Shown here piece by piece: positions 1-5,630 of a DNA stretch of 11,278 nt (position 1 is the first letter of the stretch; each line of letters opens with the position of its first letter). The notes under the pieces are model-generated. The model was not told where the DNA came from, searched no databases, and saw only the letters and a list, made by a program, of their open reading frames with translations. A program made the translations under genes and the position numbers. This DNA comes from Ferroglobus sp964463865 (lineage in GTDB: Archaea; Halobacteriota; Archaeoglobi; Archaeoglobales; Archaeoglobaceae), in assembly GCA_964463865.1 (NCBI GenBank), contig CAYXDX010000054.1:1-11278 (forward strand), written 5' to 3'.

Positions 1-609
1 GATGTAAAAGAAGTCGTGAAATCCGGGTTGGCGAGTGTTAGAGGATTAATAGGGGAAGTATTCCTTGAAGAGGATAGGGAACTGACGGAAACTTACGAGG
101 GAATATTGAGAGCTCTGGCGGTAGGAAACGTTTTTCCCAAGGACATAGCAAGTTTTCTCGGAAAAACGTCGAGCGACATCAAGTCGTTCCTCTCTAACCT
201 GCTGGAAATGGGTCTTGTGAGGAGGATAAAGGTGTTTGGAAAGAAAAAGTGGATATACAAAATATCTTCGCCGGTGATTGACCTCTTCTACTACCTCGAC
301 ACGAAATACGGGATATCCGAACTTAGTATTGACAGCAGAACGTTCGAGAAAGCTTATGCAGAGAAACTGCCGAAGTACTTTGAGGACTTCGTTAGAACCG
401 CTCTGGCAGAGAAGTATCGAGGAGAAGAAGAGATCATGCTCTCCCCGGAAGTTGATGTCGTCATAACAGTTAGAGGCAAGGTTGTTTGCTGTGCTGAAGT
501 GAAGATTAGATCGAGGAAAAAAGATCTTGATGTTCTCAAATCCAAAACTTCTGATTTGGATTGCGATAAGCTTGTTGTAGACGCAAACACCGTGAAACTC
601 TTGAAATAA
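1..609 (+). CDS. Archaeal ATPase/DUF234 family protein, C-terminal part (5' end outside window)
   Basis: The reading frame is open from the first base of the window, so the gene is cut at its 5' end; the GTG at 16 is probably an internal Val codon. Visible are about 202 codons. Counting from the first base, residues about 30-100 look like a winged helix-turn-helix domain ending in a basic wing. Residues about 120-175 resemble the DUF234 domain, with FEDFVR, then EVDVVI and AEVK (about Asp152, Glu166, Lys168), a D...ExK pattern like PD-(D/E)XK nucleases. In the known family this tail follows an AAA+/P-loop ATPase domain, which would lie upstream and is not seen here. The family is common and multi-copy in thermophilic archaea, and its function is poorly known. 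The nuclease role is inference from the motif. The next gene is convergent, 52 bp away. Confidence 0.8.
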   Translation, partial: DVKEVVKSGLASVRGLIGEVFLEEDRELTETYEGILRALAVGNVFPKDIASFLGKTSSDIKSFLSNLLEMGLVRRIKVFGKKKWIYKISSPVIDLFYYLDTKYGISELSIDSRTFEKAYAEKLPKYFEDFVRTALAEKYRGEEEIMLSPEVDVVITVRGKVVCCAEVKIRSRKKDLDVLKSKTSDLDCDKLVVDANTVKLLK

Positions 610-620
610 AGAATGGTGTA

Positions 621-633
621 TTGATTTTTATTC
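621..633 (+). terminator. T-rich stretch, possible archaeal terminator
   Basis: A run TTTTTATT (625-632) lies 15 bp after the stop of the ATPase/DUF234 gene, in the short gap before the convergent radical SAM gene. Archaeal RNA polymerase commonly terminates at T-runs without a hairpin. I see no strong stem here, so the call rests on the T-run and its position alone. Confidence 0.4.
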
Positions 634-661
634 GGCTTAACTATGCTTCAGGTAGAAACTC

Positions 662-1513
662 TTAACCTGGAATTAAGTGAGACCCGTCGCAGCTCCTCGC
701 TTTGAATCTGAACCCTTCTCTGCAGAAAGCGTAGCTCAATCCAAGCTCCTCGCACTTCTTGGCAACTCTCGACAGGAGCTTCAATCTAAGCTCTCTTTTC
801 AAATACCAGCTCCCTCCGATCTTTTCTCCACGCTTGAAGTAAAGCTCTTTAAATTTGTCTTTCAACTCCGGAAAAGCTTTTGAGAGCCTCGAATAGGAGT
901 CAGCTCTCAGCTTCAGCGTTGAAGAAACGACGTGATCGACGAAACTGGCTTTTTCCAGCACTTCCTCGACGCTCTCGCTCAAAAGCGGAATCACTGGATC
1001 GAGCCTCAGTATTGCCGGGACTCCTGCTTCGCTCACTCTCTTCAGGGCTTTTAGCCTTCTTTTTGGACTCGGAGCGTTCGGCTCTATTTTTTCAGCTAAA
1101 GCCTCGTCGAGGGTCGTTATCGTTATTGCCACAGCACTCCTCATCTCTCTCAGAATGTCGAGGTCCCTCGTTACCAGATCGCTCTTCGTAATCACGAGAA
1201 CTCTCAGATCCCTGTCTTTGAACATTTTCAGCGAAGACCTCGTGAGTTCGAGCTCCTCTTCTATTTTCGGATAAGGGTCGCTGCTGTTCGACATCGATAT
1301 CAGAGTTCCGGGCTTTATCTTTCTCAGCTCTTTTTCGAGTCTTATCAGTAACCTCTCTTTCGGTCGGGCGTTGAAGAAGTTTGGGATGTAAGTGGAGTAG
1401 CAATACAGACAGCGGTGGTTACAGCCCGTGTAGGGGTTGAAGGACAGCTTATCTGGACACGTGCAAAGCTTCGACTTCCAGGGGTCGAAAGGAGCCAGAA
1501 GCTTATAGCTCAT
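662..1513 (-). CDS. Radical SAM protein, SPL-like family (COG1533)
   Basis: The 283-residue protein carries a radical SAM cluster motif CNHRCLYC (Cys31, Cys35, Cys38; CX3CX2C), which binds the [4Fe-4S] cluster that cleaves S-adenosylmethionine. A SNSSDPYP segment (about 75-82), VITKSDL (about 107-113) and LRLDPVIP (about 169-176) fit the TIM-barrel strands of the SplB-like family. The family is named for spore photoproduct lyase, but archaea make no spores and many members have unknown substrates, so I do not assign DNA photolesion repair. Extra cysteines occur before the motif (Cys17, Cys19) and near the C-terminus (Cys254, Cys264, Cys275, the last in SCDGSHLIPG), which could hold a second metal centre. 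The ATG overlaps the stop of the upstream NTPase gene by 11 nt, so the two are very likely co-transcribed and translationally coupled. Confidence 0.85.
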   Translation of the reverse strand: MSYKLLAPFDPWKSKLCTCPDKLSFNPYTGCNHRCLYCYSTYIPNFFNARPKERLLIRLEKELRKIKPGTLISMSNSSDPYPKIEEELELTRSSLKMFKDRDLRVLVITKSDLVTRDLDILREMRSAVAITITTLDEALAEKIEPNAPSPKRRLKALKRVSEAGVPAILRLDPVIPLLSESVEEVLEKASFVDHVVSSTLKLRADSYSRLSKAFPELKDKFKELYFKRGEKIGGSWYLKRELRLKLLSRVAKKCEELGLSYAFCREGFRFKARSCDGSHLIPG

Positions 1514-2027
1514 ACAACTCGGAATTCAGCCACGGAATTAGAGCCATCGTCACGGCTATTTCTGTCAAATCGCTCCTTTTCACTTTTTCTTTCGTTAGAA
1601 AACCTATCGCACCTATTTTTTCTCCGAGGTTCTCTATTCCGGTTATTTCGTCCATGACCTCTCCGACCTCTCTTCCTCCCAGAACCTCTTCAACTACCTT
1701 TTTCGGATACTCGAATCCCGGTCCGAAACCGATGGTAAACCTTTCTCCGTCATATACGCACGCGACCTGAAAGTCTACGTAACCGGTTAGACTGTTTTCT
1801 ACTTTAAAGAGCCCCGCTTCGACGCCTACTGAGAAGTCGAACTCTTCGCTGTAAGACTTTTTAGCTCTGTTTATCGCTCCAAGGATGGTTTCGGAGTTGA
1901 ATGGTTGGGGAGGGACTTCTGGATTCACGGACTTCCCGACTACCTCCACTTCACCGAAGAACTTCTTGAACGCTCTCTTTACACCTTCGAGCTTGGCGGG
2001 ATTTTTCGTTCCGGCAACGATCCTCAT
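1503..2027 (-). CDS. yjjX: DUF84/YjjX-type inosine/xanthosine triphosphatase
   Basis: The product is about 174 residues and begins MRIVAGTKNPAKLEGVKRAF, the classic N-terminus of the DUF84/YjjX family. Known members hydrolyse non-canonical purine nucleoside triphosphates (ITP, XTP) to keep damaged bases out of nucleic acids. Other family blocks are PQPFNSETILGAINRAK, FSVGVEAGLF, FGPGFEYP and the late KRSDLTEIAVTMAL. The open frame extends to a GTG at 2045, but I chose the ATG at 2027: the extra residues are not family-like, the conserved core starts at this Met, and a TATA-like TTTTAAA is centred about 27 nt before it, as for a leaderless mRNA. It is the first gene of a two-gene unit with the radical SAM protein and is divergent from the acyl-CoA synthetase alpha gene. 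Exact substrate preference is not visible. Confidence 0.85.
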   Translation of the reverse strand: MRIVAGTKNPAKLEGVKRAFKKFFGEVEVVGKSVNPEVPPQPFNSETILGAINRAKKSYSEEFDFSVGVEAGLFKVENSLTGYVDFQVACVYDGERFTIGFGPGFEYPKKVVEEVLGGREVGEVMDEITGIENLGEKIGAIGFLTKEKVKRSDLTEIAVTMALIPWLNSELYEL

Positions 2028-2051
2028 TTTCGAATCGCTTTGCACTCGATG

Positions 2052-2058
2052 TTTAAAA
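2052..2058 (-). promoter_or_regulatory. TATA-like box for the yjjX/radical SAM unit
   Basis: Minus-strand TTTTAAA is centred near 2055, about 27-28 nt before the ATG at 2027. This is the spacing expected for an archaeal leaderless transcript, and no Shine-Dalgarno sequence precedes that ATG. A second AT-rich patch (TTTAAC, 2061-2066) lies just upstream. Confidence 0.5.
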
Positions 2059-2073
2059 CGTTTAACGCAAACT

Positions 2074-2084
2074 TTTTTATTTTA
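2074..2084 (+). promoter_or_regulatory. TATA-like box for the ACD alpha gene
   Basis: The T-rich TTTTTATTTTA is centred near 2079, about 25 nt before the ATG at 2103. There is no Shine-Dalgarno sequence, so the mRNA is probably leaderless. It lies only about 20 bp from the opposing yjjX TATA-like box, so the two promoters may compete for TBP/TFB. Confidence 0.5.
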
Positions 2085-2102
2085 GTTATTTTAACGATTT
2101 AA

Positions 2103-3482
2103 ATGATGAAAAGAGAGGCCTTCAAGAAGCTGTTCTATCCCAAGAGCGTCGCCCTGATAGGAGCGACGAACAACCCCAGAAAAATGGGCTGTCACGCTCT
2201 GAAAAGTCTGCTCGAGTTTAGCGGAAGGGTGTATCCGGTGAACCCGAAGTATTCGGAGATCTTCGGAGTGAAAGCGTATCCGAACGTCGAAGCCCTCCCG
2301 GAGGCTCCAGACTTGGCAATTCTTGCCGTTCCGAGGGACGCGATCTACGAAAACGTGAAAGCTCTCCTCGAGAAGGGGACGAGGGCTTTCGTCATAATCA
2401 GCGCTGGCTTTAAAGAAGCGGAGATCGAGGGAGGGGAAGAGCTGCACGAGAGACTTAAAGAGCTTGTAGAGAGTTATGGAGCCGTTGTGATCGGTCCTAA
2501 CACTTTTGGAATGGTAAATCTTCACGCGAACCTTAACGCGAGCTTTACGCCAGCTTTAAGCAAGTTGAAGAAGGGAAACATTGCCCTCGTTAGCCAGAGC
2601 GGTGGAGTGTGCCACCTCATCGCTCCGTATTCGATGAGAGAGGGTATAGGCTTCAGCAAGATAGTGGGACTCGGCAACAGGCTCAACGTAGACTTTCACG
2701 ACGTTCTCGACTACCTGAAAGACGACGACGAAACCAAAAGCATCGCGCTTTACATCGAGGGGATTGAGCGTCCGAGAAAACTCTGCGAGAAGATTTCGGA
2801 AATTTACAGGGAAAAGCCGATCGTCGCGATGAAGTCCGGGAAGTTTCAAAAGGCCGACAAGGCATCGAGATCGCATACCGGCTCGTTGGCGGGGAACTAC
2901 AAGCTATACGTTTCCGCTTTGAAGCAGAGCGGCTCCGTAATCGCAGAGAGCCTCGTAGAGCTAATTTCGTTTGCAAAAGCCCTCGCGATGCAGAAGCCCA
3001 TGCTCGGGGATCGCGTCGCCGTCATCTCTCTCGTTGCCGGACTTGGTATGGTTGCTTCCGACACCTGCGAAGCTCAGGGGTTAAAACTGGCGGAGTTCTC
3101 AGAAGAAACTAAGAAGAAAATATACGAACTGCTTCCGCCGTATACGATAAGGGACAACCCAATAGATCTTGGCTTCGTCGCAAACGAGAGAGACGTTTGT
3201 GGAGAGGTTATAAAAATAGCCGCCTCGGACGAGAACGTCGACGGGCTCGTCGTGAACTACATATACTCTTGGTCCGAAGAATTCCTTGAAGTTCCGGTTA
3301 AGGAAATCGTAGAAGTTAGCAGAGAGAAGCCCGTGACGGTTTGCTTGAACTACCCACCGGGATACTGGGACGACGTGAAGGAACAACTCGAGAAAAACAG
3401 CGTTCCAGTCTACCCCACGCCGGAGCTCGCGGCTAAAAGTCTCGCGGCTTTGAGGGAATACGGAAAAATGATCAGACGATAA
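2103..3482 (+). CDS. acdA: ADP-forming acetyl/acyl-CoA synthetase, alpha subunit
   Basis: The 459-residue protein has the full length of a stand-alone ACD alpha subunit. Residues about 5-100 form the CoA-binding Rossmann domain (FYPKSVALIGATNNPRKMG, then VYPVNPKY, LAILAVPRD). A first succinyl-CoA-ligase-like domain follows with IGPNTFGM, LVSQSGGVCH and IVGLGNRLNVDFHDVL. The conserved phospho-histidine lies in SRSHTGSLAG (His258, or His257 from the second Met), matching the alpha-subunit His phosphorylated in archaeal ACDs. A second ligase domain (from about 300) includes NPIDLGF. In archaea ACD converts acyl-CoA, ADP and phosphate to the acid, CoA and ATP, conserving energy from amino acid, sugar or fatty acid breakdown. 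Substrate range cannot be read from sequence. ATG at 2103 and ATG at 2106 are both possible starts. The probable beta subunit lies convergent and overlaps the last 11 bp. Confidence 0.9.
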   Translation: MMKREAFKKLFYPKSVALIGATNNPRKMGCHALKSLLEFSGRVYPVNPKYSEIFGVKAYPNVEALPEAPDLAILAVPRDAIYENVKALLEKGTRAFVIISAGFKEAEIEGGEELHERLKELVESYGAVVIGPNTFGMVNLHANLNASFTPALSKLKKGNIALVSQSGGVCHLIAPYSMREGIGFSKIVGLGNRLNVDFHDVLDYLKDDDETKSIALYIEGIERPRKLCEKISEIYREKPIVAMKSGKFQKADKASRSHTGSLAGNYKLYVSALKQSGSVIAESLVELISFAKALAMQKPMLGDRVAVISLVAGLGMVASDTCEAQGLKLAEFSEETKKKIYELLPPYTIRDNPIDLGFVANERDVCGEVIKIAASDENVDGLVVNYIYSWSEEFLEVPVKEIVEVSREKPVTVCLNYPPGYWDDVKEQLEKNSVPVYPTPELAAKSLAALREYGKMIRR

Positions 3483-4071
3483 CTCTCGCGTCGACGACGA
3501 AAACACCTTTTTCGCTGGCTATCAGCGGATTCACGTCAGCTTCGACAACTTTTTCATTTCTCACGAACTCCGAAAACTTGGTTACGACGTCTACGAGAGC
3601 GCCCTTATCGAGTTTCGTCCCTCTGAAACCCTCTACGAACTTCGAGAGTTTCGTCTCCTCTATCATCTCTTCCACGTCTCTCTCCTTCAGCGGAACGAGT
3701 CTGAAGGAAACGTCTTCGAAGAGTTCGACGAAGACGCCTCCGGTTCCAAGAGCGACATAGCTTCCGAAAAATTCGTCTCTTTTTGCGCCAAGGAATATTT
3801 CCAAGCCGGACAGCTCTTCCTGAATCGCAACCTCTCCGAAAGGCTTCAACTTTTCGAACGCTTCCAACAACTCGCTTTCGCTCTTTACGTGGAGGAACAC
3901 TCCGATTTCGGTTTTGTGCTCTGATACGTTCGGCTTTACGACGAGAGGAAATCCGACCTCTTTCGCGGCGTCGAGAGCTTCTTCTCTTGAAGACGCGAAG
4001 ACGGTTTTTGCAACCGGAAGGTCGTATTTACGCAACGCTTCCAGGGATTCCTTCAAGTTTAGGACCTTCAT
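3472..4071 (-). CDS. acdB: ADP-forming acyl-CoA synthetase, beta subunit (ATP-grasp), short form
   Basis: The 199-residue ATP-grasp protein matches the ACD beta subunit: an N-terminal start LNLKESLEALRKYDLPVAKT, GFPLVVKP (nucleotide-binding lysine strand), EHKTEIGV (counterpart of the HKSDxGGV loop), LGTGGVFVELFEDVSFR (about 108-124) and the metal-binding VVEADVNPLI (about 175-184). Beta subunits normally run to about 230 residues, so this one is short: the loop before HK has lost a few residues, and the second Gly of the GG pair is Val. In the complex, beta binds ADP/ATP and receives phosphate from the alpha histidine. It is the last gene of a minus-strand operon, 1 bp after cgi121, with GGTGA six nt before the ATG inside the cgi121 end. 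Pairing with the convergent alpha gene is inference from adjacency and family. Confidence 0.82.
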   Translation of the reverse strand: MKVLNLKESLEALRKYDLPVAKTVFASSREEALDAAKEVGFPLVVKPNVSEHKTEIGVFLHVKSESELLEAFEKLKPFGEVAIQEELSGLEIFLGAKRDEFFGSYVALGTGGVFVELFEDVSFRLVPLKERDVEEMIEETKLSKFVEGFRGTKLDKGALVDVVTKFSEFVRNEKVVEADVNPLIASEKGVFVVDARVIV

Positions 4072-4072
4072 A

Positions 4073-4543
4073 CTACTTCACCAGATCGAACAGAGCTATT
4101 CTCTCTCTAACGAGTAGCGGGATTTTTTCTACTCCCACTACTTTCAACTCTTCTTCGGTTATGTTGTAGAGCTTCATCAACCTTTTAACTTTTTCCTTGT
4201 CGAGTTCTCCGAGAACTTTCTTCTCCACGAATCCGAGCCTCTTCAACTCTTCGAGACACGCCTCGTCGGTTACGACTACAACTCTGTTCAACCCCTCCCT
4301 CAGACCTATCTTCAGCGCGTCCCTGATCTGCCTCGTCGCGGCGACGTATAGAAGTATTTCCGTGGACAAGTTTTTCGCGACGTTTCTTCCCTCTTTCCAG
4401 GATTTTTTTGCCTTCTTTACGGCAAACTCGACGACAGAGACGTCGGGGACGAAATCGGAGTTTATGAACGTAGCTTCGCACGGGAGCTTTGATATGAAGT
4501 CCTTCACGTTTTCGACGAATACCTCTCCTTCTACGATTTTCAT
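4073..4543 (-). CDS. cgi121: KEOPS complex subunit Cgi121
   Basis: The 156-residue protein carries the hallmark Cgi121 block TEILLYVAATRQIRDALKIG (residues 61-80), followed by LREGLNRVVVV. Cgi121 is the peripheral subunit of KEOPS (Kae1-Bud32-Pcc1-Cgi121), which makes N6-threonylcarbamoyladenosine (t6A) at position 37 of ANN-decoding tRNAs. In archaea Cgi121 binds the tRNA 3' CCA end and recruits tRNA to the complex. Length and the alpha/beta layout agree with the family. The start ATG overlaps the upstream KaiC-like stop as ATGA, and GTGAT about nine nt upstream could pair with the 16S rRNA 3' end. No other KEOPS gene is in the window, so the complex is encoded at scattered loci, as is usual in archaea. 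Its linkage to a KaiC-like protein and an ACD beta subunit is the odd point. Confidence 0.9.
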   Translation of the reverse strand: MKIVEGEVFVENVKDFISKLPCEATFINSDFVPDVSVVEFAVKKAKKSWKEGRNVAKNLSTEILLYVAATRQIRDALKIGLREGLNRVVVVTDEACLEELKRLGFVEKKVLGELDKEKVKRLMKLYNITEEELKVVGVEKIPLLVRERIALFDLVK

Positions 4544-5244
4544 AGCACTCTCATCACGGACTCCATTCTAATGCCCTTCTCGGTTATGTCGTACCTCAAA
4601 ATGCTCTTCGGAACTATCGTCGCTTTAATCTTGAGAACTTTCAGCCTCCTCTGGACTTCCGTTTCGGCCTCTCTTATGCTCAGCTCAATCACTCCGTCGG
4701 CGTAGTGCTTTATCGCCGCCTCTATTCTGCTTTCGAACATACCTTTCGTGAACGTCGCGACGCAAACGCTCTTGTTCCTTCTCGTTTGAATCGTTATCTT
4801 GTCGACGAGCGCTTTGACCTCTTCCCAGCTGTAGTTCTCCACGAAATATGTCAGGCTGTGTATCGCTATCCTGTTGTGGTTACTCTTCCAAAGCTCGTCG
4901 GTGACCCTCTTGTACGGATCCTGCGTAGTCGCTCTGAGGAAAGACTTCGCGTCTCCTCCGCCGACCATTCCGAACACTTTCGGCGACATGAGGTCGAGGA
5001 TGTCGAGATTGTCCGGATTCATTCCGGATATCGCTTTGACGTTGTTTCTGATCTCCTCTTCCGTCTCTTCCGTGCTTATGAAAAGCGCTTTCTCGCCCTT
5101 CCTCAACCCTTCGATTACGAAGTGGTAGACGAAGTAGTTCGCTCCAGCTCCCGGATCTTCGATGAGGACTATGAAACTTCCAGCCGGAAAACCGCCGCCA
5201 AGCTGCGAATCGAGACTCATTATTCCCGTCGAATATCTTTCCAT
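4540..5244 (-). CDS. KaiC/RadA-like RecA-superfamily protein with degenerate Walker motifs
   Basis: The 234-residue protein has one RecA/KaiC-like domain: STGIMSLDSQLGGGFPAGS at 5-23, a strand, then EDPGAGAN (29-36) where the P-loop belongs. The normal GxxGxGK(T/S) lysine is Ala35 and the Thr/Ser is Asn36. The Walker B strand RIAIHSLTYF has His129 where Asp is usual. FISTEETEEEI (55-65) matches the KaiC segment that carries the catalytic glutamates. It resembles the archaeal family often labelled HTR-like or KaiC/GvpD/RAD55-type; ATP hydrolysis looks unlikely, but nucleotide binding cannot be excluded. I chose ATG 5244 because AAGGTGATCTA just before it is an excellent ribosome site (GGTGATC pairs with the 16S 3' end) and the conserved fold starts there. 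The ATG at 5283 sits against the TATA box. It is the first gene of the operon with cgi121 and acdB; its function is unknown. Confidence 0.82.
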   Translation of the reverse strand: MERYSTGIMSLDSQLGGGFPAGSFIVLIEDPGAGANYFVYHFVIEGLRKGEKALFISTEETEEEIRNNVKAISGMNPDNLDILDLMSPKVFGMVGGGDAKSFLRATTQDPYKRVTDELWKSNHNRIAIHSLTYFVENYSWEEVKALVDKITIQTRRNKSVCVATFTKGMFESRIEAAIKHYADGVIELSIREAETEVQRRLKVLKIKATIVPKSILRYDITEKGIRMESVMRVL

Positions 5245-5247
5245 TAG

Positions 5248-5254
5248 ATCACCT
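5248..5254 (-). promoter_or_regulatory. Strong Shine-Dalgarno site that fixes the KaiC-like gene start
   Basis: On the minus strand GGTGATC precedes TAATG by one base (ATG at 5244). It complements the GATCACC of the archaeal 16S rRNA 3' end and supports ATG 5244 over the upstream ATG at 5283. Confidence 0.7.
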
Positions 5255-5285
5255 TGAAAATTTTTAACAAAACTCTTCAGCATAA

Positions 5286-5293
5286 TTTATAAA
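5286..5293. promoter_or_regulatory. Palindromic TATA box TTTATAAA between divergent operons
   Basis: TTTATAAA reads the same on both strands. Its centre is about 26 nt before the hisI ATG (5316), which suggests a leaderless plus-strand transcript. On the minus strand the same spacing puts a start near 5263, giving the KaiC-like gene a leader of about 19 nt with its GGTGATC site. No other good TATA box is seen for either side in the 71-bp gap. Flanks that could act as BRE are AT/purine-rich on both sides, so orientation preference cannot be decided by eye. Confidence 0.6.
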
Positions 5294-5315
5294 CCTTACT
5301 TACTCATGCTTAGCG

Positions 5316-5630
5316 ATGAAACTTAAATTCGACGAGAGAGGGTTGATTCCCGTGGTAGTCCAAGATGTGGACACGAGAGAGGTTTTGATGCTCGCCTACG
5401 CGAACGAAGAAGCGATTAAGCTTACCCTCGAAACGGGATACGCTCACTACTTCAGCAGGAGCAGAAACAGGATATGGAAAAAAGGAGAGGAGTCGGGTAA
5501 CGTTCAGGAGGTCGTGGAAGTTAAAGTCGACTGCGACGCCGACGCTTTGCTCTACCTTGTTAGGCAGAGAGGTGTCGCTTGCCACACCGGAAACTACTCC
5601 TGCTTTTTCACCAAGTTGGGGGAGATCTGA
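5316..5630 (+). CDS. hisI: Phosphoribosyl-AMP cyclohydrolase (histidine biosynthesis)
   Basis: The 104-residue protein is a stand-alone HisI. It opens the adenine ring of phosphoribosyl-AMP to give ProFAR, the third step of histidine synthesis, in the cytosol. Family marks are EVLMLAYAN (22-30), HYFSRSRNRIWKKGEESGN (44-62), VDCDADALL (71-79) and GVACHTGNYSCF (86-97). Asp72, Asp74 and Asp76 are the expected Mg ligands; Cys73, Cys89 and Cys96 are the expected Zn ligands, so all key residues are present. No HisE (pyrophosphohydrolase) domain is fused, as in many archaea. The ATG is about 26 nt from the palindromic TATA box with no Shine-Dalgarno sequence, so it is probably leaderless. Its stop TGA directly abuts the ATG of the PIN-ATPase gene, making the two co-transcribed although no other his gene is in view. 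Confidence 0.95.
   Translation: MKLKFDERGLIPVVVQDVDTREVLMLAYANEEAIKLTLETGYAHYFSRSRNRIWKKGEESGNVQEVVEVKVDCDADALLYLVRQRGVACHTGNYSCFFTKLGEI

Noticed and set aside
1..609. Reading the first gene as complete from GTG at 16
   Set aside because: The frame is open upstream to the window edge, and the family normally has an ATPase domain before this part.
662..1513. Naming the radical SAM protein spore photoproduct lyase
   Set aside because: Only the broad family matches. Archaea form no spores, and similarity to SplB does not by itself show DNA photolesion repair.
2103..2156. Possible C/D box RNA (ATGATGA followed by CTGA)
   Set aside because: No internal C'/D' boxes and no terminal stem are visible. 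The ATGATGA is simply the double Met start of the ACD alpha gene.
5245..5283. Extended N-terminus of the KaiC-like protein from an ATG at 5283
   Set aside because: This ATG lies next to the TATA box and upstream of the expected transcript start, and a strong GGTGATC site serves the ATG at 5244 instead.
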